This document shows positions 25,634 through 33,574 of a stretch of DNA of 64,000 nucleotides, piece after piece. The notes under the pieces are model-generated. The model worked only from the letters and a program-made list of their open reading frames with translations. It was not told the DNA's origin and made no database searches. The translations under genes were made by a program, and so were the position numbers. The DNA is taken from assembly GCF_001636405.1 (NCBI RefSeq), contig NZ_KV440950.1, positions 1,015,712 to 1,079,711 of the forward strand, written 5' to 3'. This stretch comes from Peribacillus frigoritolerans (GTDB lineage Bacteria; Bacillota; Bacilli; Bacillales; DSM-1321). Numbering within the stretch: position 1 is the first letter of the stretch; every line of letters begins with the position of its first letter.

Positions 25634-25915
25634 ATGATGCATGTAAAAGTGAAAGCAAAAGACGTTCGGTTTACCATCCCAGTTCCATATGCCATTTTAA
25701 ATATTGTTATTTCCATTTTATCTTCAAAATTTCTTCAGCAAAATGTAAACAAATGGACAAAAGAGCACTTCGAAAGAAAAAAACTGGACTTTACCTTTCC
25801 GCATATAGACAAAAATATGCTAAAGCCTATCGTCAAGGAACTGAAAAATTATAAAGGGATCGTGCTAGTTGATGTCAGAGCTAAGGACGGTACTGAGGTT
25901 AAGGTTAGACTATAA
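25634..25915 (+). CDS. conserved hypothetical protein, third gene of the DUF2089 operon
   Basis: About 93 residues starting MMHVKVKAKDVRFTIPVPYA and ending VLVDVRAKDGTEVKVRL. The last 20 residues echo the end of the preceding protein (GQIVDIKSANGDTVSV), suggesting a shared small domain. It starts 10 nt after the upstream stop with GAGTTG as a weak ribosome binding site, so translation may be coupled. Confidence 0.65.
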   Translation: MMHVKVKAKDVRFTIPVPYAILNIVISILSSKFLQQNVNKWTKEHFERKKLDFTFPHIDKNMLKPIVKELKNYKGIVLVDVRAKDGTEVKVRL

Positions 25916-26009
25916 TTTTATTATAGAATACACCGACCACTGCCTGGCATTTTGAAGGAAAATCCTAATTTCTCACAAAGTTATTTAATTTTAAAAGATT
26001 AAACAAGCA

Positions 26010-26035
26010 TAACCCCGTTCTATAGGACGGGGTTA
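26010..26035 (+). terminator. hairpin after the DUF2089 operon
   Basis: 8-bp stem TAACCCCG/CGGGGTTA; A-rich rather than T-rich downstream, so it is a weak terminator by itself. Confidence 0.55.
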
Positions 26036-26048
26036 AAAATATGTTGTT

Positions 26049-26076
26049 GCGCCCGATTGTTGACGGGCGCTTTTTT
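26049..26076. terminator. bidirectional terminator
   Basis: GC-rich stem GCGCCCG/CGGGCGC with an 8-nt loop and six T. It lies between the DUF2089 operon and the convergent spore protein gene. Confidence 0.88.
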
Positions 26077-26233
26077 AATCGCGCATTGCTCCTGCCTCTC
26101 GGGAAGTCATTGCACCTTGTCCTTCGCTTACATCTTTTTGAATTTGTTGTTTTACTTTTTGTGCATCAGTTCCGGCAAATTCCGGTTTCATAATGGAGCC
26201 CGAGTTCCCTTTAGCTGGTTGATTCTGCTGCAT
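26075..26233 (-). CDS. gamma-type small acid-soluble spore protein
   Basis: 52 residues, Q- and K-rich. The core EFAGTDAQKVKQQIQK matches the repeated EFASETxAQxVxxQN unit of gamma-type SASP, here present once. The ATG at 26233 sits 6 nt after GAGGAGG; the upstream ATG at 26287 lacks a ribosome binding site. Gamma SASP are amino acid stores degraded in germination. Expression by a forespore sigma factor is expected, but I did not identify the promoter with confidence. Confidence 0.75.
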   Translation of the reverse strand: MQQNQPAKGNSGSIMKPEFAGTDAQKVKQQIQKDVSEGQGAMTSREAGAMRD

Positions 26234-26374
26234 ACAATTCCTCCTCAATTTATGTTTAACACTCTTATCATTTACAAAAAGGTTCAAGAGTACTAAATGA
26301 TTTTAAATGAAGTTCCCAAACTAACACCTTCAACTCATCAGGTATGGTTTCTATATAAATGCTCTAACAAAGTT

Positions 26375-26500
26375 GATTGGAGAGAAAGGTGCGAGACTCC
26401 TGCGGGAAAAGCGAGTCTAGGGGGACCCCGCAGGCGGAAGCCGAGGAGGCTCCCTGACCGCCCGCGGAAAGCGAGTGCCTGTAGCGGAAATCCGCTGCAA
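26375..26500 (+). repeat. GC-rich structured Bacillaceae intergenic repeat
   Basis: A stretch clearly richer in GC than its surroundings, with nested pairing: GACTC/GAGTC (26394/26413), CTGCGGG with CCCCGCAG, GCCGAGGAGGC, and GCGGAAATCCGC. The string GCGGAAGCCGAGGAGGCTCC and CCCGCGGAAAGCGAGTGCCT are familiar from many Bacillus intergenic regions. No ORF fits; it behaves like a dispersed structured repeat or RNA of unknown role. Confidence 0.7.
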
Positions 26501-26564
26501 ATTGTACAAGCCATAAAAAAAACGGGAGGCAAACTCGATTTCTTCAAATTTGTCTACAGTCTCA

Positions 26565-26672
26565 GCAATTCCTTAATAAGAAATGCTTTTCTTAATGAAC
26601 TAACAGATGCTTTACTACATTATAAAGGAGCTGTCATCAGCTCCTTTTCGTATGCAGCTAAAGGGGCAGTGC
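26565..26672 (+). repeat. TAACGGG element with extra upstream hairpin
   Basis: Imperfect hairpin AGCAATTCCTT..AAGAAATGCT with TTTTCTTAATG leads into AACTAACAGATGCTTTACT; terminator stem AAAGGAGCTG/CAGCTCCTTT; right arm GCAGCTAAAGGGGCAG. The leading part resembles 33011-33034. Confidence 0.8.
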
Positions 26673-26845
26673 CTGCAAACAATCAATAAGCGAGATTGCA
26701 AAAGCAAAAGTGAGTTGGTTTGGGATATGTAGGTAAAAATAGAATAAATTTACTTGGAATGATAATTATGATTTAATCAGAATGTCAGTACGTTTTATAG
26801 ATGACTTACTTAATAATTAGATATACAAGGAAGGTGTTATTCTCA

Positions 26846-27520
26846 ATGGAAATTAAATCGATTGTTTTACAGACTGAAAATTTAATGCAAATGAAAAATT
26901 TCTATATTGGAACGTTAGGTTTTTCTTTAATTAATGAAGATAAGAATAGCTTCCGAATGGGTATTGGTACAGGTGAAATGGAGTTTACAACAAAAGAAGT
27001 AAAAGGTGACCCCTATTATCACTTTGCTTTTAACATACCGGCTAACAAATTTAATGAGGCAAAATCATGGGCAAAAGAAAGAGTGAGTTTACTTGTTGAA
27101 GATGGGGAAGATGAAGCTGATTTTGCACATTTACCTGCCCATGCTCTATATTTCTATGATCCTTCTGGTAATATAGTAGAATTTATTTCAAGATATGAAA
27201 TTGCTGAAGATAGTATGGAGCCTTTTTCGGTTAAAAGCATTTTAAACATAAGTGAAATAGGTTTAATTGTAGAAGACACTATAAGTGTGAGCGAAAAATT
27301 AAAGGAAATTGGTGTGTACGAGCGCGACAATCATACAATAAGTAAAAAATCCCTTAATTTCATGGGTGAAAGAAGGAATGGAGTATTTATTATATTAGCC
27401 CAAACTGGGAGAAGGTGGATATTCTCTGATAAAACATCTGCCATATATCCTCTTGAGATTACATTAATAAATAACAATAAAATAATCATCAATTCCGATA
27501 ATGAATTTCAGATATATTGA
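26846..27520 (+). CDS. two-domain VOC family protein
   Basis: About 224 residues. First VOC module SIVLQTENLMQMKNFYIGTL to ALYFYDPSGNIVEFISRYEI (about residues 4-118), followed by a second, weaker module beginning SILNISEIGLIVEDTISVSE. Ring-cleaving dioxygenase-like or glyoxalase-like two-module architecture; ligands in the second module are not obvious. GGAAGG precedes the ATG at 26846. Confidence 0.8.
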   Translation: MEIKSIVLQTENLMQMKNFYIGTLGFSLINEDKNSFRMGIGTGEMEFTTKEVKGDPYYHFAFNIPANKFNEAKSWAKERVSLLVEDGEDEADFAHLPAHALYFYDPSGNIVEFISRYEIAEDSMEPFSVKSILNISEIGLIVEDTISVSEKLKEIGVYERDNHTISKKSLNFMGERRNGVFIILAQTGRRWIFSDKTSAIYPLEITLINNNKIIINSDNEFQIY

Positions 27521-27584
27521 GACAGGTGAAAAATTTTCTTGATTTAGTGAGTGTATGGTTTTGATTCTTATAGGGGGAAAGGCA

Positions 27585-28037
27585 ATGATGAAAAAAGTTT
27601 GTATGTTACTTATATTTGTTTCTGTACTTTTATTTGGGTGTAGTAATGAAAAACAAGATCTGAAAGAAGACCCTGGGCTTTATGAATCCGAAAAGATAGA
27701 AGTATCGTCAGAAGAAAATCCAGAATTGGTTTTAAGCGTTATAGACAATCAAGATGAAGTAGGTGAATTTGTTAATACACTTGAAGTTGATAATTGGCGA
27801 ATTGTAGATACTCCTCCAAATTCAACTAAAGGGTATATTTATAAGATGTACCAAGAAGATACAGTCAAACTTGGAGAGCCAAATACAGATGAAAAGGGAC
27901 TTAAACAAATCGCTACAATTATTACATATAAAGAAAGCCCTTATATCGAACTTAGAACCAAGAAACTGGATTTGTATTTTAAAGTTCCAAAAAATGTAGC
28001 GGAATACCTATCTAATAAAGAGAACCAAAAACATTGA
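27585..28037 (+). CDS. putative lipoprotein
   Basis: About 150 residues. Signal peptide with lipobox: MKKVCMLLIFVSVLLFGC, so Cys about residue 19 would be lipidated and the protein anchored outside the membrane. The mature domain is acidic and strand-rich (NWRIVDTPPNSTKGYIYKMY). AGGGGGAAAGG precedes two consecutive ATG codons. Function unknown. Confidence 0.75.
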   Translation: MMKKVCMLLIFVSVLLFGCSNEKQDLKEDPGLYESEKIEVSSEENPELVLSVIDNQDEVGEFVNTLEVDNWRIVDTPPNSTKGYIYKMYQEDTVKLGEPNTDEKGLKQIATIITYKESPYIELRTKKLDLYFKVPKNVAEYLSNKENQKH

Positions 28038-28083
28038 CCATACAACAATTTCGTCAACAGAATGTTATTTCTTTTTATTGAAT

Positions 28084-28137
28084 GAAATTAACTGGTAATA
28101 GGTAGCTTTTTCTTATGGAGGGGTAGGATAGTAGAAT
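28084..28137 (+). repeat. TAACGGG element, shortened
   Basis: AATTAACTGGTAATAGGTAG, CTTTTTCTTATGG, AGGGGTAGGATAGT; the middle of the element is deleted. Confidence 0.6.
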
Positions 28138-28185
28138 TAGTATGCCAATAAAATTGTACAGAACTTAATAGGGGGAAATATTTTC

Positions 28186-28437
28186 TTGAAAATGGTTTGA
28201 GTTATATTAGCAATGGTTGTTATTGTTCTAACAGGATATAATCGAATAACTGAAACCGAGTTAATGCCGTATTATATGTTTTTCCTAGGGGCACTTATAT
28301 TGGTGACAGGATTATCCGAACTTCAAAAAGACAGAAAAGGCTTTTGGGGATATATGAACATTGTTATCTCTTTATTTATTTTCTTTGTTTCCATACAGGG
28401 TTTCTTACTGAACTATCGGGGCAGGTTGGTTCCTTAA
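28186..28437 (+). pseudogene. DUF3953 small membrane protein with early stop and altered C-terminus
   Basis: Behind GGGGG, a TTG start at 28186 reads MKMV, then TGA at 28198, then continues VILAMVVIVLTGYNRI, ELMPYYMFFLGALILVTGL and QGFLLN, the DUF3953 pattern with three helices. The TGA is probably a CGA-to-TGA change. At the end the family-typical QGFLL is followed by NYRGRLVP encoded by the right arm of a TAACGGG element, which supplies the stop codon. Translation from the ATG at 28213 would lack a ribosome binding site. Confidence 0.65.
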
Positions 28438-28440
28438 GGA
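28411..28440 (+). repeat. TAACGGG element, right arm fused to a coding region
   Basis: AACTATCGGGGCAGGTTGGT then TCCTTAAGG. The last codons and TAA of the DUF3953 frame lie in it. Confidence 0.8.
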
Positions 28441-28473
28441 ATGGTACAATGAAGGAAAATAACGAGGTGCAAA

Positions 28474-29106
28474 ATGCTTTTAAACGACTTTATGAATGAT
28501 AATTTCCCGAACTTAGAACTTAGGCCAGCCTTGTTTTATAGTTGGGAAATTGGTATCCGATTTGAATTAGGTGTGGACTATGATAGAGATAATGATTATG
28601 AAAATAGCCCATATATACAAGGAGTATATAAAAGGGCTATCACTTTATTTAAGTCCTTGCATTCTCTTAACGATGATATGTATATAGTAATTGACGTAAA
28701 CGATCATGCAGATGGTTATAAACATAAATCAAAAACTTTTCCTCGTTATATTAAAGAGAAATCGGTCTTATATGGGTTAAACCAAAAAACAATTCCTTAT
28801 ATTTTTCCTGACGATGATGAAGGAACATATAAAACACATAGATTTACTTTAAAATGTAAAACATCTGACTTCAAATACATTCCTATGTTAAAAGCAATCT
28901 GCAATAATGATATGGGTATAAAACCAAGTATTTTTAATAGAGTCTATTTTATCAACATCAACAGGAAAACTATATTTCACGTTTATGATGACAGGGGTTG
29001 TGATTTATTGGCGACCACACCCGAAACAATAAGGGATGTTTATGACAAATACAACGATTGGATATTGGATTACGACAGAAATGAAATAGAAGAGATATTC
29101 AAATAA
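28474..29106 (+). CDS. DUF3885 domain protein
   Basis: 210 residues, acidic and aromatic-rich. Family blocks are LRPALFYSWEIGIRFELG at the start, RVYFININRKTIFHVYDDRG, and the end TIRDVYDKYNDWILDYDRNE. Function unknown; DUF3885 proteins are frequent in Bacillus accessory regions. CGAGGTG precedes the ATG. Confidence 0.8.
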   Translation: MLLNDFMNDNFPNLELRPALFYSWEIGIRFELGVDYDRDNDYENSPYIQGVYKRAITLFKSLHSLNDDMYIVIDVNDHADGYKHKSKTFPRYIKEKSVLYGLNQKTIPYIFPDDDEGTYKTHRFTLKCKTSDFKYIPMLKAICNNDMGIKPSIFNRVYFININRKTIFHVYDDRGCDLLATTPETIRDVYDKYNDWILDYDRNEIEEIFK

Positions 29107-29123
29107 TGGATGTCTTTGGTGAA

Positions 29124-29206
29124 ATATCAGTGCGTTAGCTGAAGATCGTAGCTGTCTTTAAGGCAGCTTTTTCTTATGGCAGAAAGGGGCAGGATGTTGG
29201 AGAAGG
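29124..29206 (+). repeat. TAACGGG element, near full length
   Basis: Left end ATATCAGTGCGTTAGCT, terminator AGCTGTC-TTTAA-GGCAGCT, TTTTCTTATGG, right arm CAGAAAGGGGCAGGATGTTG. Confidence 0.88.
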
Positions 29207-29264
29207 AACTATTTTGAACGATCTAGAAATAAAGAATATAAAGAAAAGATAATGGGGTGTTTAT

Positions 29265-29756
29265 ATAGAAAAGATACCTGTTAACACGATTAAGAAGATA
29301 GAAGAGGACATTGAAAAAAATGATTTAGGGAAAGCAAGGGATAGGCTACACGGGTTAATTTCGACCTATCCTAATGAGTTAGAACTGCGCAGAAAGCTGG
29401 GGGACATCTATTTTGCATTGAAATACCCTTCAATGGCAGGTCGTTACTGGTATTTAGAGAAGAATAAGACATCAGAGATGGTAAAAGCGTGTATTTTGTT
29501 CGAAAAATCTATGGGAAACGATCCTTTCAGAATAGCACGAGCTCTGAAATTTAAAGGTGATAGTGAAATTTTAATAGAACTGGAATTGGATCAGGTAATT
29601 TCACCTATACAAAATAAAGTGAAAGAGAGTCTGCTGGAACAACCTGACGATGTATTGAAAGATAATTTGGTTAGTTTGGGTTGCTTCTCAATAATCATAT
29701 TAACAATTCTCTTTGCATTAATCGGAGTTTACGCTCTGTTCACCTGGATTTTTTGA
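29265..29756 (+). CDS. DUF6584-like protein without a canonical start codon
   Basis: The frame is open from 29253 and reads EKIPVNTIKKIEEDIEKND, LGKARDRLHGLISTYPNELE, LGDIYFALKYPSMAGRYWYL and ends with a C-terminal membrane helix (about 140-160). This is the DUF6584 pattern, where the protein should begin at about EKIP. At that position the codon is ATA (29265), with GGGGTG just upstream; there is no ATG, GTG or TTG before 29418. Either an ATA start or a mutated ATG. Starting at TTG 29418 would remove the conserved N-terminal third. Confidence 0.6.
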   Translation: MEKIPVNTIKKIEEDIEKNDLGKARDRLHGLISTYPNELELRRKLGDIYFALKYPSMAGRYWYLEKNKTSEMVKACILFEKSMGNDPFRIARALKFKGDSEILIELELDQVISPIQNKVKESLLEQPDDVLKDNLVSLGCFSIIILTILFALIGVYALFTWIF

Positions 29757-29800
29757 TCCGTAATCTTGCTTTATAAAAGAGTTTTATAGTACTTGTTCTT

Positions 29801-29879
29801 TACCTAACGGGTGCGTTACTTTTAAAATCTGGCTGCCATCGCTGGCAGTCTTTATAGGGGCAGGTTAATTGAGCAATAA
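29801..29879 (+). repeat. TAACGGG element, variant hairpin
   Basis: ACCTAACGGGTGCGTTACTT, stem GGCTGCCA/TGGCAGTC (one G-U) with loop TCGC, then TTTATAGGGGCAGGTTAAT and TGAGCAATAAA. Confidence 0.8.
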
Positions 29880-29917
29880 AGATAAAAATCATTCTATATT
29901 GAATGTTTTTTATCTTT
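29878..29917. terminator. bidirectional terminator
   Basis: AAAGATAAAAA..CATTC paired with GAATG..TTTTTATCTTT, about 16 bp, overlapping the end of the minus-strand YczE-like gene. Confidence 0.8.
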
Positions 29918-30538
29918 ATCATTATTCGGTGATGTACTAGGGTGTGTTAATATGCGGTCTAATATTTTTTCAGTAAATGGCATAAAGTAATTGAGTATTA
30001 GCCCACCTAAACAAACGGTTAATAAAGTTCCAACGCCAATTGGTCCATTTGATATCATTGCCATTATCAAGAATGCGAGGTAAATGGCTGTTCTCGAAAA
30101 AAATATATTTGTTTTCGTTAATTCTTGTATGATTAATGTTAATCGGTCAACTGGAATCGGTGCAAAATTTGTGTGTAAATATGTTGCCGTTCCTAATCCT
30201 ATAACGACCAAGCCGATTCCAAAACAAATAACTTTGCTGTACCATAGTTCAGGTGTTATCAAATTGTGCAATAAAAAAAGCCACATATCAATCCCGATAC
30301 CCGTTATAAATGCTGTTAATAACCCCAAAACTTCTGGTCTTTGCCTTTTTAAAAATGAATTAAAACATATCAAGATCAAAGCTATTATGATTTCCCAACT
30401 TCCCACAGTAAGCCCCGCATTTATGGATAGTCCCACCAAAAGTGCATCAAAAGGTGAAGTCCCAAGATCTGATTGTATAGTGAAAGAAATACCAAGGGTT
30501 AATATTAAAATTCCTAATACATAAAAAACATATTTCAC
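29894..30538 (-). CDS. YczE/YitT-family integral membrane protein
   Basis: 214 residues from the GTG at 30538, which follows AAAGGGGG; the longer frame to 30703 crosses the operator region and is not used. Features: FTIQSDLGTSPFDALLVGLS near the N-terminus, about five helices, and GTATYLHTNFAPIPVDRL in the middle. Second of three family members in the window. Divergent from a MarR gene with two operator-like palindromes between them, so it is likely repressed by that MarR. Confidence 0.82.
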   Translation of the reverse strand: MKYVFYVLGILILTLGISFTIQSDLGTSPFDALLVGLSINAGLTVGSWEIIIALILICFNSFLKRQRPEVLGLLTAFITGIGIDMWLFLLHNLITPELWYSKVICFGIGLVVIGLGTATYLHTNFAPIPVDRLTLIIQELTKTNIFFSRTAIYLAFLIMAMISNGPIGVGTLLTVCLGGLILNYFMPFTEKILDRILTHPSTSPNNDKDKKHSI

Positions 30539-30556
30539 TATACCGCCCCCCTTTTT

Positions 30557-30574
30557 TTGTTGCAAACGCAACAA
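30557..30574. promoter_or_regulatory. MarR-type operator 1
   Basis: TTGTTGC-AAAC-GCAACAA, a perfect 7-bp inverted repeat with 4-bp spacer, immediately upstream of the minus-strand YczE-like gene. Confidence 0.75.
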
Positions 30575-30603
30575 AATTACGTTAAATTTAATATAGGTTA
30601 TTT

Positions 30604-30621
30604 TTATTGCATTTGCAACAA
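30604..30621. promoter_or_regulatory. MarR-type operator 2
   Basis: TTATTGC-ATTT-GCAACAA, the same 18-bp design with one mismatched pair, 47 bp from operator 1 and 24 bp upstream of the MarR ATG. Confidence 0.75.
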
Positions 30622-30644
30622 AAATATGTGTTAAGGAGTTCATT

Positions 30645-31097
30645 ATGAAGGAAATTCTTCGTGAAATTGGAATGATAGCAAGGGCATTAGATTCCATAAG
30701 CAATATCGAATTTAAAGAACATAACCTTACAAAAGGGCAGTATTTGTACCTTGTGCGAATATGTGAAAATCCAGGAATGATTCAGGAAAAGTTAGCTGAG
30801 ATGATAAAAGTAGATCGAACAACAGCAGCTCGTGCTATAAAAAAACTTGAAATCAATGGCTTTATTGAAAAGAAAGAAGATAAACACAACAAAAAAATTA
30901 AAAAGCTCTTTCCAACGGAGAAAGGAAAAAGTATTTATCCTTTTATAAAAAGAGAAAATGATTATTCCAATACCGTTGCATTAGAGGGACTTTCGGAAAG
31001 AGAAGTAGAAATCATTTCCGATCTTCTTCAAAGAGTAAGAAAAAATGTAGAGAAAGACTGGGAATTTGTAAAAAAGGGAAACAAGAGAAATTATTGA
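30645..31097 (+). CDS. MarR family transcriptional regulator
   Basis: 150 residues. Winged helix: LTKGQYLYLVRICENPGMIQ, LAEMIKVDRTTAARAIKKLE, NGFIEKKEDKHNKKIKKLFPT (wing). AAGGAG 6 nt before the ATG. Divergent from the YczE-like gene with two matching palindromes, and 26 nt upstream of paiA, so it probably autoregulates and controls both. Confidence 0.9.
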   Translation: MKEILREIGMIARALDSISNIEFKEHNLTKGQYLYLVRICENPGMIQEKLAEMIKVDRTTAARAIKKLEINGFIEKKEDKHNKKIKKLFPTEKGKSIYPFIKRENDYSNTVALEGLSEREVEIISDLLQRVRKNVEKDWEFVKKGNKRNY

Positions 31098-31123
31098 TTA
31101 TTATAAAGGAGCGGCATATTTAA

Positions 31124-31642
<519 letters not shown>

Positions 31643-31941
31643 CTTATCTTGAAAGGTACATCATTCATAAATACAAAATGAAGGAAATCCAAATTCGAAA
31701 CAAATGGCAGAGCTGATGATGGAAAAGAGAGTAAAAAACCACCTATAAGCCCAAAATTATTTAACCCTCAAATTCAATAATTTTTGGATGGTACTGCACG
31801 AGCGGTTAAATACGAATTCGAACGCATTATTCACTTTATTATTTACCCGAATTACATGACGGATACATGCTACTGCCGGTTTTATTCGGAGTATATTTCT
31901 TCTTTCAGATCTCATACTAAAGATAAGAAGGAGGGGTATAC
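31643..31941 (+). other. intergenic region without recognised features
   Basis: No gene, element copy or strong hairpin seen. The sequence near 31925 AGAAGGAGGGG is the ribosome binding site of the next small gene. Confidence 0.4.
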
Positions 31942-32124
31942 ATGGCAAAACGAACAAAGAAAAATGATGCAGATCAAAAAAACAAACAAGGGTTTGATTC
32001 AAGCAAAACCGATTCTGAATTCTCTAAAGAATTCGGCAGTGCAAATGCCAATCAAGCACATAAAAATAAAGCAAAAAAAGAAAAAGCATCTAAAAATCAA
32101 GGTGAGTGGAAAGGCATGCATTGA
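31942..32124 (+). CDS. small lysine-rich protein, possible spore protein
   Basis: 60 residues, K/N/Q-rich, no hydrophobic segment. SKEFGSANANQAHKNKAKKE loosely resembles the gamma SASP unit but is not a clear match. Strong AAGGAGGGG upstream. The next small gene also has the composition of minor spore proteins, so a sporulation role is a guess from context. Confidence 0.5.
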   Translation: MAKRTKKNDADQKNKQGFDSSKTDSEFSKEFGSANANQAHKNKAKKEKASKNQGEWKGMH

Positions 32125-32192
32125 TGCCTGCTCGAGTACGCTTATCGTGCTTCAAACTTTTTACTTAACTTTATGTAAAGGAGCTTATTTAG

Positions 32193-32324
32193 ATGACTCA
32201 ATCTAAGCGACAACAAGAACGCCAATGGAAGGATCGTAAACAATCTCAGAATCCACATGGTAAGGTCCCTTCATTTGAACAATTAGCTGAAGATACGGGC
32301 AAAAATGAATCTGAAACTAAGTAA
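32193..32324 (+). CDS. 43-residue basic protein, possible minor spore protein
   Basis: Reads MTQSKRQQERQWKDRKQSQN, then HGKVPSFEQLAEDTGKNE. AAAGGAG lies 10 nt upstream of the ATG and a strong terminator follows, so it is very likely expressed. Composition is like small acid-soluble or other minor spore proteins; the family is not confirmed. Confidence 0.6.
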   Translation: MTQSKRQQERQWKDRKQSQNPHGKVPSFEQLAEDTGKNESETK

Positions 32325-32350
32325 AACGGTTCTCTTTTCGTTACTTAAAG

Positions 32351-32380
32351 GCCATAATCATCGATGATTATGGTCTTTTT
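32351..32380 (+). terminator. intrinsic terminator
   Basis: Palindrome CCATAATCAT/ATGATTATGG followed by TCTTTTT. Confidence 0.88.
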
Positions 32381-32520
32381 GGTTATATACGAGCTGGCTT
32401 TTTTATGGGGTGTCATCCCCTTAAGTAGATACTGTAAAAGACAAAGACTACATAAAAATGCGGAGTATTACAAAACCTTTCAGTAAGGAGTTTTTTGGAA
32501 GGGGGGGAAAGATCAGATAT

Positions 32521-32949
32521 ATGTTTTCATTACGGGGAGATGCTCATAAAATTTATCTTCAATTAAAAAAAGCTTCATACAAAGACCGATCTTTCAAAGG
32601 GATGAAGAAACTGATTGAAGTGGAAGAAATTCAAAATTTTTATAGTTCGATTGATAGCGATACGTTAAAAAAAGTTTATTATTGTATGATAAAAGAGAAA
32701 AACGGATCGGGGATCATTCCTATTATAATATCCTCTGGGCCTTGGCTTTTTCTTCTGTTTTCAAATCAATTGCAAGATTTCCTTTTTAAAGATGGGAGTT
32801 TGCTTTGGGTAGTCTTTAGTATAATATATATTTCCATTCTTTCGATTAGTGTGTTTCTTCACTTTCATGAAAGATCATGGTCTTTTGTTCATATTGAAAT
32901 CATTCAAGAAATTTTACATGATCGAAAAGGGATAAGGGATAAGGGATAA
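32521..32949 (+). CDS. membrane protein, unknown function
   Basis: About 142 residues with two adjacent helices in the second half (about residues 66-82 and 90-113) after a soluble N-terminal part. The ATG at 32521 is 13 nt from GGGGGG; ATG at 32458 has no ribosome binding site. The last codons and the stop are read from a GGGATAA tandem repeat, giving the end RKGIRDKG; repeat number changes would alter the C-terminus. Confidence 0.5.
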   Translation: MFSLRGDAHKIYLQLKKASYKDRSFKGMKKLIEVEEIQNFYSSIDSDTLKKVYYCMIKEKNGSGIIPIIISSGPWLFLLFSNQLQDFLFKDGSLLWVVFSIIYISILSISVFLHFHERSWSFVHIEIIQEILHDRKGIRDKG

Positions 32950-32963
32950 GGGATAAGGGATAA
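32929..32963 (+). repeat. tandem heptanucleotide repeat (GGGATAA)x5
   Basis: Five exact head-to-tail copies at the 3' end of the membrane protein gene. Seven is not a multiple of three, so gain or loss of a copy changes the reading frame of the last residues. Confidence 0.95.
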
Positions 32964-33010
32964 GGCCTGAGGTTCCCTCAATTTTTCGGATGATAGTTAT
33001 CTACAAACTC

Positions 33011-33070
33011 AGCGATTCTTTAATAAGAATCGCTTTTCTTATTGGACTAATAGGATAGGTTACTTTAACA
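33011..33070 (+). repeat. TAACGGG element, variant with different hairpin
   Basis: Stem AGCGATTCTT/AAGAATCGCT (10 bp, loop TAAT), TTTTCTTATTGG, then ACTAATAGGATAGGTTACT. Same terminator family as in 12190 and 26565. Confidence 0.75.
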
Positions 33071-33124
33071 AAAGTCATGTAAAATATAATAAAAAAGCGT
33101 GTAGTAGAGGAGTCAGAAAATAAT

Positions 33125-33433
33125 ATGGAATGTTTTTGTGAACAAAAAGAAACATATGAGTTGAAAGTTGAAGGGGATATTGGGGCGGATCCTATATGGT
33201 GCAATAAATGTGGTTGTAACTTGGATATAGGTCTAATTTCAAATACGTTAACAAATGAATTGATTGAATGGGATGAAGATAAATTGCTTCCTAATGGGAT
33301 TGAACTTGAAGAAGAACACAATAAACAAGGCTTAACTTTAACGGATAAAATTAAGAAAGAACTTGAAGGGAAATATAGAATTAAATTTTCACCTTCGACA
33401 ATGGCAAGAATGTATGCAAATAAAAATCATTAA
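33125..33433 (+). CDS. small protein with CxxC pairs, unknown function
   Basis: 102 residues. CFCEQKE near the start and WCNKCGCN (about residues 26-33) form a likely zinc-binding knuckle; the rest is acidic then basic, ending FSPSTMARMYANKNH. GAGGAG lies about 15 nt before the ATG, a long spacing. Conserved-looking but unrecognised. Confidence 0.6.
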   Translation: MECFCEQKETYELKVEGDIGADPIWCNKCGCNLDIGLISNTLTNELIEWDEDKLLPNGIELEEEHNKQGLTLTDKIKKELEGKYRIKFSPSTMARMYANKNH

Positions 33434-33440
33434 CCCTTAT

Positions 33441-33507
33441 TCCTCGGAGCTGTCTTTAAAGGCAGCTTTTTCTTTATGCAACTAACGGGGCAGGGGAGTT
33501 CATGAAG
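33441..33507 (+). repeat. TAACGGG element, left module lost
   Basis: AGCTGTCTTTAAAGGCAGCT stem then TTTTCTTTATG, right arm AACTAACGGGGCAGGGGAGT. Confidence 0.85.
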
Positions 33508-33574
33508 GACAAATGGAAGTTTATATCGAAATTAATGAAGTAAGAGCTTAATAAATCGTAAAAGAGGGATAACG

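Noticed and set aside
30539..30703. N-terminal extension of the minus-strand YczE-like protein
   Set aside because: It would cover both MarR operators and the start of the divergent marR gene; GTG at 30538 has AAAGGGGG upstream.
32929..32963. GGGATAA repeat as a telomere-like or G-quadruplex element
   Set aside because: Five short copies on a bacterial chromosome, with runs of only three G; simple slippage is enough.
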